45,219 nt of DNA. Origin: Thermoplasmata archaeon. Lineage in GTDB: Archaea; Thermoplasmatota; Thermoplasmata; Thermoplasmatales; Thermoplasmataceae. Within the stretch, counting starts at the first letter, position 1, and each line of letters starts with the position of its first letter. The stretch lies in NCBI GenBank assembly GCA_021797555.1, contig JAJZZM010000019.1, positions 1 to 45,219 of the forward strand, written 5' to 3'. The notes under the pieces were generated by a model, which had not been told where the DNA came from, ran no database searches, and saw only the letters and a list, made by a program, of their open reading frames with translations. The position numbers and the translations under genes were made by a program. This document shows, in pieces, positions 36,699 through 45,056 of the stretch.

Positions 36699-38069
36699 AA
36701 TTTTTTCGTGATGCAATATTTTTCTTCCAAGCAATGAATATATTATTCCAACAATTAACCATACCAGAAATGTATATGAGGCTACAATAACCGGATAATC
36801 TATGCTGATAAAGCTACCGTAGAAAACAAATGCAAGTATTGATATTGATGCTACTGGCAATGCGATATCCATAAATAGATTGAATCTTGCTTTGAATTTT
36901 TTGATTATTAAAGGCAATGAGGCATTTGCAAACATGTGAACAATTAATGCACCCAGTGTAGCGGCTATTCCTGTATAAAGAAATGCATTAAATCCACCAA
37001 GCCTTAAAACAGAGACTACACCTATAACAAATGCTATTATTACTATAAGGCCTGCAGCCATATGCGGTGTTTTTCTCTTTGCATGCGTATTTGACAGTAT
37101 TCCTGGCAGAACATTATCACGGCTCATGGAATAAACAACCCTTGATAATGAATTTGTGAAAACTACAGCATCTGTAAATAAACTGTTTACAAAAAATGCA
37201 GTTATTATTATTGCACCTATTATCCCAAGATAATTCTTTGTTAATACTACGCCTGGAACAAGCTCCTGAGAATAACTTAACATTTTTGTTGGACCCCAGC
37301 CAACAGTAAATGCATACGAAGCCAAAATAAAGAATAACCCCAGTACAATAACCGATGCAATAATACCTTTGCCTATAACATTTTTTGCGTTTTTTGTTTC
37401 TTCACCCAAGGGTGTTGCGGTTCCAAATCCACTAAAAGCCGTGTACATAAATAAAACACCTAACATTACACCGGTAAATCCGTGTGATGCGTATATTGGA
37501 GTAAATACTGTTGGCGTGTTAATGCTAGGCTTTGATAATATTATTATCAAGCTTATTGCTGTTACAATTATAACCTCGAGCGTTGCCATTATCATTGCAT
37601 ATCTTACAGAATTTTTTACACCGGAGAATGATACAAAGTAACCGAAGGCAAGAACCATAATCAAAAGTAAAACCCATGAATATGATGGTACAACTATTCC
37701 AAATATTTCTGATAAAAGATCGGGCAAAAATATTGCTATGCTTAAACCTATAAACGCCAGTGACATAATCTGATATAATATATACATCCAGCCTGTAAAA
37801 ATACCTGCAAAGTTTCCTAATCCTTCCCGGCTATATGCATAATAACCGCCTGCACCGACAACATGATTTGATATTCTGTTTATTATAACTGCATTTATAA
37901 AAACTATAATAAATGCAACAACAGCGGATAATGGCAGCGAACCCAGTGCAAATGCTGCTGAACCTGTTAATGTTGCAACTGCAGCTCCTGCCGGTGCTGA
38001 CCCGGCCACACCCTGAAAAACTACGTCATAAACATTTAAAGTATCTTTTTTCAATGATTTGTTGAACAT
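36693..38069 (-). CDS. APC superfamily amino-acid permease
   Basis: A 458-aa, 12-helix transporter. FQGVAGSAPAGAAVATL is the first unwound helix, NHVVGAGGYYAYSREGLGNF lies between helices 2 and 3, and FGTATPLGEETKNAKNVIGKG, after helix 6, is a strong APC marker. It likely imports amino acids, cationic or small neutral ones being common for this subgroup. It differs from the 597-aa permease at 1963-3756 and is not a recent duplicate. An AT-rich TATA-like box precedes the ATG. It overlaps the small convergent gene at its 3' end. Confidence 0.9.
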   Translation of the reverse strand: MFNKSLKKDTLNVYDVVFQGVAGSAPAGAAVATLTGSAAFALGSLPLSAVVAFIIVFINAVIINRISNHVVGAGGYYAYSREGLGNFAGIFTGWMYILYQIMSLAFIGLSIAIFLPDLLSEIFGIVVPSYSWVLLLIMVLAFGYFVSFSGVKNSVRYAMIMATLEVIIVTAISLIIILSKPSINTPTVFTPIYASHGFTGVMLGVLFMYTAFSGFGTATPLGEETKNAKNVIGKGIIASVIVLGLFFILASYAFTVGWGPTKMLSYSQELVPGVVLTKNYLGIIGAIIITAFFVNSLFTDAVVFTNSLSRVVYSMSRDNVLPGILSNTHAKRKTPHMAAGLIVIIAFVIGVVSVLRLGGFNAFLYTGIAATLGALIVHMFANASLPLIIKKFKARFNLFMDIALPVASISILAFVFYGSFISIDYPVIVASYTFLVWLIVGIIYSLLGRKILHHEKIL

Positions 38070-38341
38070 TCAAAGCATACCGATATTTATAATATATATT
38101 TATATTTTTTTGACGTAAAACGTTAATCGTTACAGTATTATATTAGCCAGTTAGCAATTATGTTTCATATAATGTATATAAAATCATGATTACATTATTT
38201 ATATTGGTGCATATCTATTAAAACATGTTAATCACATATTATATATTGAATAGAGCTTATTTTACTCCTGCATTTTCTCCTGCAGTGTCTGTATATATAA
38301 GAAAGTTGAACTAATAGAAAAATTTATAATAAAATTAATAA

Positions 38342-38845
38342 ATGCTTTATAACTTAGGATATATGGATATTATAGATAATGCATGGCTAGTACCGTTATC
38401 AAGGGGAGGAATTTATAAAATAGTGTTCTGCGATAATGAAATTAAAATTATAAGAATATTTTCGGGCGAATATGTACAGGAAAAAATAAAATTTAAAAAC
38501 GATTTAAAATATATAGATTCCATAAATGTACCAGGAGCAACAGACCCTATTGAACCTGAGGAATTATATAACAATATAAAAGATATGATTAATTATATTA
38601 CAGATGAATATTATAAAGAGGAAAAAATTAAATCTGAAAGTTCTAATGACATAAAAATAATAAAATATAATGATATAGATAATATAGAATTAAAAACTGG
38701 TAATTCCCGAGAATTGCCTGAATTGATCATAAACGACAATAAATTTATATTGCCACATAAAAATTTTGACATAAAACATGAAATGGATAAAGATTTGTAC
38801 AGTAAATATAATAAAATGATTGAGAAATATATTAATAAAAAATAG
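38342..38845 (+). CDS. Hypothetical protein (167 aa)
   Basis: Not recognised. A mixed alpha/beta N-terminal half (WLVPLSRGGIYKIVFCDNEI, then IKIIRIFSGEYVQEKI), a helical middle (EELYNNIKDMINYITDEYY) and a Lys/Glu-rich C-terminal half. 'PLSRGGIYKIVFCDNEIKIIRI' suggests a PH-like or beta-barrel membrane-surface domain, uncertain. The start may be ATG 38342 or the eighth codon (38363). It is convergent with the repeat protein gene, whose end is one base away. Confidence 0.6.
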   Translation: MLYNLGYMDIIDNAWLVPLSRGGIYKIVFCDNEIKIIRIFSGEYVQEKIKFKNDLKYIDSINVPGATDPIEPEELYNNIKDMINYITDEYYKEEKIKSESSNDIKIIKYNDIDNIELKTGNSRELPELIINDNKFILPHKNFDIKHEMDKDLYSKYNKMIEKYINKK

Positions 38846-38846
38846 A

Positions 38847-39344
38847 TTATTTTTGTTCTAAACCTTCACTAAAATTTTTATTTGAAATGGAAAATTTTAA
38901 TAATAATTCTTTTTTATTGTTTTCAATGCTATTGATTGAATCAGATATTGCATTTCCCATCGTTCTTGAAAGACATTTATTATTATTGCCTATTTCAATG
39001 GCTTTTTTTATTAAATCATCTGATAAAAATGCGATTATTTTACCTAATGAATAACCAAGACCATGCGCAAATTCCTGATTTTTTTTGCTATATTTTATGA
39101 TATAATTATATAAATTATCATTCAATGAAAATAGTATTTTTGCAACTGATATCCCTAAACCGTATGAAAAATCCTTATTGTTCTCTGCAATGTTTATTAT
39201 TTTTTCATTAATTTTATTTCCTATAAATAGATTAATTGCAATAGCTTCCCCAAATCTTCTTGATGATTCCTTATTTTTTAATATTTCATCTATATTATTT
39301 GAATCATTATAATTAATTCCATAGTAATATTCATTGCTTTCCAT
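38847..39344 (-). CDS. Helical tandem-repeat protein (165 aa)
   Basis: Not a named family. About four units of 30-35 residues follow one pattern: 'NKDFSYGLGISVAKILFSLN', 'NQEFAHGLGYSLGKIIAFLS', 'NKCLSRTMGNAISDSINSIE', 'NKNFSEGLEQK', each a turn (N-K/Q-x-F-x-x-G-L-G) followed by two helices ending in I/L-rich segments. This makes a HEAT/TPR-like solenoid that would act as a protein-binding scaffold. There is no signal peptide or Cys. Found convergent with 38342-38845; upstream AT-rich promoter. Confidence 0.65.
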   Translation of the reverse strand: MESNEYYYGINYNDSNNIDEILKNKESSRRFGEAIAINLFIGNKINEKIINIAENNKDFSYGLGISVAKILFSLNDNLYNYIIKYSKKNQEFAHGLGYSLGKIIAFLSDDLIKKAIEIGNNNKCLSRTMGNAISDSINSIENNKKELLLKFSISNKNFSEGLEQK

Positions 39345-39498
39345 GTTTATTAATTAATTTATTGAATTTAAGCTTTTTATATTGCTAAAATATATATAAT
39401 AAAAATTTTTGAATGCAAAATTCATAATATTGTATTGTTAAATTATTGTATTTTTATAAATAAAATTGTTAATTAAAAATTTAAAAAATTAAAATTAT

Positions 39499-40926
39499 TT
39501 ATGCTGTTATAGGCTTGTACATACCTATCTCATAATCATGTGCTACTGTGTAATTATCATTGGATAGTAAATAGTTATACATGGCACTATTTTCTGCACC
39601 TAATGTATGTGCAATTGTTGTATAATTCTGTGAAGACCCACTTGTTATTAATGATGTCCATGCATTATCCATTAATATCTGCCATTCTGAAATCCATGGT
39701 ACTGGATCCCTTATAAAGACACCTTCACTTATAGCTTTTATTGATACATTAAGTACTGAATTAGTTCCTGATACCAGGGATGTATTCATTCCTATGGTTT
39801 TCAAATCTACTGAGCCTGGCCACTGATAATCCATCATTGAGTATTTATTAGCCGCTAAGCCTTTGTATGTTGCCCAGTATGATGTTTTGTATTCCGGTGT
39901 GAAGTATTTGCTTAGGTTATATATATAATACATGGCCTGTATATCGTGTGTGTCATTGAAGACAACTGGGTTACCACCAAATTGAACAAACCACTGATAT
40001 AATTCAGTAGGTGTGCTTGCTCCGCCATGTCCCTGGAAATTTATCATGCCCCTTCCATATTTTGTATACAGTGTTTTTGCATCATTATAAAGTGCGGTAT
40101 AGTTTTGTGGTTCGTGTGTTATTCCTATAGAGTTTAACGCAGTCATATCTATCCATACTAGTGGTGTATTTATTATCTGGGTTACAAATGGTATGGCGCC
40201 AAAGATAGAGAATTCAGTATTTGTTAAATTTGTAACCGATGGGATAACATATTTTGGCATGACCTGTTTATAATCAGACATATTTAAAAGATATGATGCA
40301 CCCTTGTAATGACCATAGGCTAATACGCCAACATCAAGATTGTCTATACTTACTACTATTGGTGTAGTTGAGCCGGCATGTATATCTGCTTCAACATCCG
40401 ATATTATATCTGTAGCAAGTTCATCAGTAGCACTGATTTTTATATGTGGGTATAATTTTTCAAAGTTTGAAATAAGTTTCTGTGTTGTTGTGTAATCCGA
40501 AGGTGATATGCTTGTGAAATATGTTATCGTAACCGTTGCAGTGCTTGAGTATATGGATGGTACATCGGAACCTGTTACATTATGCGTACTTATAGGTATA
40601 AAGCCCGTAGCCTGTTCACATGTAAACTGTACTTCCGGTGAAAGCATATATGCAGCAAATTGGTTCATTGCACTTATATCCGTTGAAGTTAAACCACTTG
40701 TATTGGCTTCAGCTATTACACAACCTCCCAGCAAATGTTCTGAATTAACAGGTCCTGCAGGTCCTGGATAAACTGCTAAAGTCTGTTGTTTTACAGGTTT
40801 CGGTGCTAGATAATGGTATCCTACAGCAATGGCGACCCCTATTACCACTACAGCAATAACTATGGCCAAAATTTTTTTTGTATTGCCTTTGCCCTTACTA
40901 TCTTCTTCTTCATTTGGATTCTTCAT
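39499..40926 (-). CDS. ABC sugar-binding protein, membrane-anchored, with rearranged domain order
   Basis: Residues are counted from an upstream ATG at 40932; the TATA box (forward 40948-40953) lies 25 bp before ATG 40926, which is preferred. Residues 20-42 form a membrane anchor with no lipobox. Block C (50-118), AVYPGPAGPVNSEHLLGG to ATGFIPIS, normally lies in the last third of MalE-type proteins. Block A begins at 132 (VTITYFTS, NFEKLYPHIKI), the usual mature start; block B ends in YSMMDYQWPG (365-373), after which C should follow; block D (403-458, FIRDPVPWISEWQ) is the usual C-terminal helix region. It should capture oligosaccharide for the importer encoded divergently. All blocks resemble family 1 extracellular solute-binding proteins. 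Confidence 0.85.
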   Translation of the reverse strand: MKNPNEEEDSKGKGNTKKILAIVIAVVVIGVAIAVGYHYLAPKPVKQQTLAVYPGPAGPVNSEHLLGGCVIAEANTSGLTSTDISAMNQFAAYMLSPEVQFTCEQATGFIPISTHNVTGSDVPSIYSSTATVTITYFTSISPSDYTTTQKLISNFEKLYPHIKISATDELATDIISDVEADIHAGSTTPIVVSIDNLDVGVLAYGHYKGASYLLNMSDYKQVMPKYVIPSVTNLTNTEFSIFGAIPFVTQIINTPLVWIDMTALNSIGITHEPQNYTALYNDAKTLYTKYGRGMINFQGHGGASTPTELYQWFVQFGGNPVVFNDTHDIQAMYYIYNLSKYFTPEYKTSYWATYKGLAANKYSMMDYQWPGSVDLKTIGMNTSLVSGTNSVLNVSIKAISEGVFIRDPVPWISEWQILMDNAWTSLITSGSSQNYTTIAHTLGAENSAMYNYLLSNDNYTVAHDYEIGMYKPITA

Positions 40927-40961
40927 ATACATATTATTTAAATGTAATATATAAAATTTTT

Positions 40962-40991
40962 TATATGTACGATAATTTATACTATATGTAC
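40962..40991. promoter_or_regulatory. Direct repeats in the divergent ABC promoter
   Basis: TATATGTAC occurs at 40962-40970 and 40983-40991, 21 bp (two helical turns) apart, between the binding-protein promoter and the permease operon. It is a candidate regulator site controlling both transcripts. Archaeal maltose genes are often run by TrmB-type regulators, none of which is in the window. Confidence 0.35.
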
Positions 40992-41092
40992 TGATATGTT
41001 ATTTATAACCTATTTTTATAAGGAATTTAACATGCCAATAATTATTAACTGTATATTAATATAAGAGTAAAATTATTGTGCAGTTGCAAATA

Positions 41093-41100
41093 TTTATATA
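41093..41100 (+). promoter_or_regulatory. TATA box of the sugar ABC permease operon
   Basis: TTTATATA centred 26 bp before ATG 41122, as expected for a leaderless transcript. Confidence 0.5.
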
Positions 41101-41121
41101 TAATCAATAAATCAATAAGTA

Positions 41122-41967
41122 ATGTTAAAAAGCTATCGTAACCGCAACTATAAATATATATTATTTGTTCTGCCTGCATTAGTCTACATTGCTATTTTAT
41201 CGTTTTTTCCTGCGGCTTCGGTAGTGTTCCTTAGCTTTAAGACATCAAAGGATGTATATTCCCTAAGTAATTATTATGCTATAAAAGGTAGCTTACTAAA
41301 GGCAACGTATGATACTGTTATTGTTAGCTTTGGTGCACTATTAATACAACTTTTTTTTGCCATTCTTATCGCAAATATACTGATAAAATCCCTTAAAGGC
41401 AATAAAATATTTTCAACTATATTTATAATACCCTATGGAATTTCAACTGTTGTATCTGCATTTATATTTTCGCTTATATTCGCGGCTGTTGGTGGTTTTG
41501 CTAATTCAACATTGCATTCACTTGGGTTGCCTGTTATAGATTGGTATAAAACACAATATTCTTCAATGGGCGTTGTAATGTTTGCCGATTTCTGGAAAAA
41601 TACACCGTTGGTTGCATTAATTTTATTGGGTGGGCTTTCAAGCATTGACCCGGCCATGATGGAAGCAGCAAGCGTTGATGGGGCTGGATCGTTCAGAAGA
41701 TTTATACATATAACATTGCCTAACCTTGCGCCCTTTATTGCAATAGCACTGTTAATAAGAGGTGTTAGTGAATTTAATATATTTGCACTGCCATTAGTAC
41801 TAATAGGTTATCACCCCTCATTAATAAATACACTGGTTTATGAATACTTTACTTCAATATCGTCTGTAGATTATTCATATGCCGCTGCAACTATACTTTT
41901 ATTAATAATTGCTGCTTTTGCTGTTCTGGTAATAAAATTAGGAGGTACATCAAACTATGAAAAATAA
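41122..41967 (+). CDS. ABC sugar transporter permease, MalF-like
   Basis: A 281-aa, six-helix permease. The cytoplasmic coupling loop MMEAASVDGAGSFRRFIHITLP is the EAA motif of binding-protein-dependent permeases (EAA...G.........I.LP). The first helix, YILFVLPALVYIAILSFFPA, and the YGISTVVSAFIFSLIF region match family 1 sugar permeases, without the extra periplasmic insert of E. coli MalF. It forms the heteromeric channel with the next gene's product. First gene of a three-gene operon transcribed away from the binding protein; the start is fixed by the TATA box 26 bp upstream. Confidence 0.92.
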   Translation: MLKSYRNRNYKYILFVLPALVYIAILSFFPAASVVFLSFKTSKDVYSLSNYYAIKGSLLKATYDTVIVSFGALLIQLFFAILIANILIKSLKGNKIFSTIFIIPYGISTVVSAFIFSLIFAAVGGFANSTLHSLGLPVIDWYKTQYSSMGVVMFADFWKNTPLVALILLGGLSSIDPAMMEAASVDGAGSFRRFIHITLPNLAPFIAIALLIRGVSEFNIFALPLVLIGYHPSLINTLVYEYFTSISSVDYSYAAATILLLIIAAFAVLVIKLGGTSNYEK

Positions 41968-42769
41968 TAATATACCATCATATATACTTGCGATTATTTT
42001 ATCGATAATATTTATATATCCATTGTATATTTTAATTTTAATAGCATTTGAACCTATAAGTCTAACATTTGATAGATTATACCCATATCAATTACCCTTT
42101 GATTTTACACTTGCAAATTTTGAATCTTCCATCAAAGACCTATCACTTATTACACCAGTATTAAGAAGCATTGTGGTAGCATTTATAGTTAGTATACTTG
42201 CAATAGTGCTTTCTACTTCAGCAGGATATGGACTAAATAAACTATCATCAAGATTTTCAAATAAAATTATTGTATTGATGTTTTTTGCAAATATGCTTCC
42301 AGCTATAGTTATTGCTATACCCATATCTGTCTATTTTATAAAATTAGGATTATACGATAATGTTCTGGGGATAGCACTGGCACAGGAACTTGTTGTATTG
42401 CCAATATCAGCATTTATCATGCTTGGTGGATTTAGATCATTGCCTAGAGATTTAGAAAATCAGGCTAACATAGATGGTGCCGGAATGATATCAACATTCA
42501 GATATGTTATAATGCCATTAATAAAAGTACCATTAACAATAACATTTTTGCTGGCATGGATGACATCGTGGGATGAATTTACATACGCTATAATAATTTC
42601 GCCACTTGCACCAACGTTTCCTGTAAGCCTTTATGATTATGTAAGTAGGGGGGAGCCATTTATCTCTGCAAGTTTTGCCTTAATAGTTACAATACCAGTA
42701 ATACTAATTGTAGTATTTTTGCAAAAATATCTTAAAGGAGAATATTTAACAGGGGGAATGAAAGCATGA
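41957..42769 (+). CDS. ABC sugar transporter permease, MalG-like
   Basis: A 270-aa, six-helix permease, partner of the MalF-like protein. Its EAA loop is LENQANIDGAGMISTFRYVIMPL. FGYGLNKL-type helix 2 residues (SAGYGLNKLSSRF) and MTSWDEFTYAIIIS before the last helix are typical of MalG. The start overlaps the previous gene by 11 bp and is preceded by a GGAGGT Shine-Dalgarno at 41940-41945, a clear internal ribosome site. It overlaps the ATPase gene by 4 bp (ATGA). Confidence 0.92.
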   Translation: MKNNNIPSYILAIILSIIFIYPLYILILIAFEPISLTFDRLYPYQLPFDFTLANFESSIKDLSLITPVLRSIVVAFIVSILAIVLSTSAGYGLNKLSSRFSNKIIVLMFFANMLPAIVIAIPISVYFIKLGLYDNVLGIALAQELVVLPISAFIMLGGFRSLPRDLENQANIDGAGMISTFRYVIMPLIKVPLTITFLLAWMTSWDEFTYAIIISPLAPTFPVSLYDYVSRGEPFISASFALIVTIPVILIVVFLQKYLKGEYLTGGMKA

Positions 42770-43776
42770 CATATAAAATGGAATTAATTAATTTGAAGAA
42801 ATCATACAACAATGTAAAAGTATTAAAAAATCTTAATTTGACAGTGAATGATGGGGAGTTTTTAGTAATATTAGGTCCGTCTGGTGAGGGTAAATCAACA
42901 CTTTTGCGTACAATTGTGGGCATAGAATCTTTAGATGGCGGAAAGGTTACAGTGGGCGGAAAGGATGTAACAAACAAACCACCCAACAAAAGGAATATAG
43001 CAATGGTATTTCAGAATTATGCATTATATCCAAACATGACTGTATATGAGAATATTGCGTTTCCATTAAAAATGGAAAGAATAGGTAAAGATAAAATAAA
43101 AGCTAAAGTTAATGAAGTTACAAAATTATTAAAAATTGAAGATATATTAAATAAAAATGTTACAAAATTAAGCGGTGGACAGAAGCAGAGAGTTGCAATA
43201 GCCCGGGCACTGGTAAGAGACCCTGCGTTATTTCTACTTGATGAACCATTAAGCAATTTAGATGCCAGGGTAAGGTATACTTCAAGGCAGGAGCTGAAAA
43301 GGCTGCAGAAAGAATTAAATTATACATTTATTTATGTAACACATGATCAACTTGAAGCATCGAATCTTGCGGATAGAGTTGCTGTGCTGCACAATGGTGT
43401 TATTGAACAGATAGGAAAGTACAATGAATTATATGAAAAACCTGCTACAAAATGGATTGGCGACTTTATTGGAACATATCCCATGAACTTTATCGATGGT
43501 GGCATTCTAGATTATGCAGGTAAAACAATAGGCTTCAGGCCACCATGGACAAAAAATGGTAATGACATAAAGGCTGAGGTAAATCTTATTGAGAATTCCG
43601 AGGGAAACTACTATGTTCACGGCAATGTTAATGGAAATAGTATCGTTATAAGAACAACAGAGAAATATTCAATTGGTGATGAGATATCATTTAATCTTAC
43701 AAAATTTAACATATATAATAATGGCATACTTGAGGATGTAAAATTAACGGAATATTATAAAAATGAAAATTTATAA
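42766..43776 (+). CDS. ABC sugar transporter ATPase, MalK/MsmX-like
   Basis: A 336-aa ATPase. Walker A is GPSGEGKST (residues 37-45; the usual Cys/Ser before GKS is Glu), the Q-loop lies in VFQNYALYP, the signature is LSGGQKQRVAIARAL, Walker B is LFLLDEPLSNLD, and the switch His is in YVTHDQ. The C-terminal TOBE/MOP domain (from about residue 240, IGFRPPW) is shorter than in E. coli MalK (371 aa). It powers import by the two permeases. The last gene of the operon, its stop overlaps the convergent glycosidase gene by 6 bp. GGGGG before ATGA coupling acts as the ribosome site. Confidence 0.93.
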   Translation: MTYKMELINLKKSYNNVKVLKNLNLTVNDGEFLVILGPSGEGKSTLLRTIVGIESLDGGKVTVGGKDVTNKPPNKRNIAMVFQNYALYPNMTVYENIAFPLKMERIGKDKIKAKVNEVTKLLKIEDILNKNVTKLSGGQKQRVAIARALVRDPALFLLDEPLSNLDARVRYTSRQELKRLQKELNYTFIYVTHDQLEASNLADRVAVLHNGVIEQIGKYNELYEKPATKWIGDFIGTYPMNFIDGGILDYAGKTIGFRPPWTKNGNDIKAEVNLIENSEGNYYVHGNVNGNSIVIRTTEKYSIGDEISFNLTKFNIYNNGILEDVKLTEYYKNENL

Positions 43777-44955
43777 AAAATGGTTGTCAATAATATTTAA
43801 AAATAGTCCTATTGTCCATGCTTGGAACTCACATGGTTTAATAACAAGGTACTTATTATTTATTATATTGTTATTATTATCAACAGAATAATATTCATAG
43901 GGCTCTTTCAAATATTTCACTGCTTTTAACAAGCTTAATATTAGTTTATTAGATTCTGCAATAAAACCTGATTTTTTTAATCCTTCCAGTATTATCCAGT
44001 TATCGTTTGGCCATATACTACCGGACTGGTATTTTAATATGTCACAAATAGTATCTTCTATAGAAACTGTTCTTATTCCATATGGGGTGAACATGTTTTT
44101 ACCAAATAATTTATCAACAATAGCCCTCTTTTTATTTATATCTATAATGTCGGTTATTAATAGATGCCCTGGTGAGGATGCTATGTTTTTTAATGCATTT
44201 ATCTTGCCATTGCATATGGAAATAGCAGGAGAGTAATATTTAATATCATCGATCCAGAAATATTTATTAATATTATTTTTTAGATAAATAATTTCGTCAT
44301 TTACCCTTTTATATAGGTTATTATCAGGGAATATTTCATTAAAAAGCCTTAAAGCTTCATATGCATATCCCTGAACTTCAATAAGTGCTATATCACCTGA
44401 TAGTTTATCGTACAAATCCCATGCACCATCCATCCATCCCATTGACGCCAATTTTCCATCTAATTCTATGGTATTATATGTAACAAATCCGGTATTTTCA
44501 GATTTTTTTAATAACCATATTATTGATTTTTCAACCGATTTTTGAATAGAATCTAAATTGATTTCGTAATTTTTCTTTATAAATGTTAATGCCGAGATAA
44601 TAAAAAGTGGAGTGCTATCAATAGATAAAAATATGGGTTTGTTTACTCCAACCCATGATTCTTTGTCCGGATTCTCAACATATGTCCTTGGATTTGAAAG
44701 TTCATGGAGAATTTTACCGGGTTCTTCCCCTGTTTCCACATCATATTTATTACCCTGGTATTTGCTTAGTACATTTAGGGAGTTCTTTAAGAAATCAGGG
44801 GACAAATATAATAATTGCAGCGATGATATTAATGAATCCCTGCCAAATAATTCCATAAATCTTGGATATCCGGCATAAAGGTAGCCACTATCTGATTTAA
44901 TTTTTTCTAATGCGTTTAATAATTTTATCCTTATATTTTCCAGTTCTTTTTCCAC
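43771..44955 (-). CDS. Amylo-alpha-1,6-glucosidase-like (glycogen debranching type) glycosidase
   Basis: A 394-aa (alpha/alpha)6-barrel glycosidase. YPRFMELFGRDSLISSLQLL is the family's most conserved block ('FGRDsl'), GWMDGAWD and VEVQGYAYEALRLF-like IEVQGYAYEALRLF follow, and SGSIWPNDNWIILEGLKK includes the Asp/Glu-rich active-site region. It fits the COG3408 glycogen-debranching C-terminal domain but lacks the N-terminal domain, about 300 residues shorter than full GDE. The start is GTG at 44953-44955, since the only nearby ATG (44957) is in another frame. It probably splits oligosaccharides brought in by the ABC importer. Cytoplasmic, no signal peptide. Confidence 0.8.
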   Translation of the reverse strand: MEKELENIRIKLLNALEKIKSDSGYLYAGYPRFMELFGRDSLISSLQLLYLSPDFLKNSLNVLSKYQGNKYDVETGEEPGKILHELSNPRTYVENPDKESWVGVNKPIFLSIDSTPLFIISALTFIKKNYEINLDSIQKSVEKSIIWLLKKSENTGFVTYNTIELDGKLASMGWMDGAWDLYDKLSGDIALIEVQGYAYEALRLFNEIFPDNNLYKRVNDEIIYLKNNINKYFWIDDIKYYSPAISICNGKINALKNIASSPGHLLITDIIDINKKRAIVDKLFGKNMFTPYGIRTVSIEDTICDILKYQSGSIWPNDNWIILEGLKKSGFIAESNKLILSLLKAVKYLKEPYEYYSVDNNNNIINNKYLVIKPCEFQAWTIGLFLNIIDNHFL

Positions 44956-45056
44956 ATTTTATATATATTTTCAATATTTAAATATGTTATATATATTTCA
45001 ATTATTTTTTATTGAATGTGAACTAATATTAAAAAGACATTATCATATCATATTAT

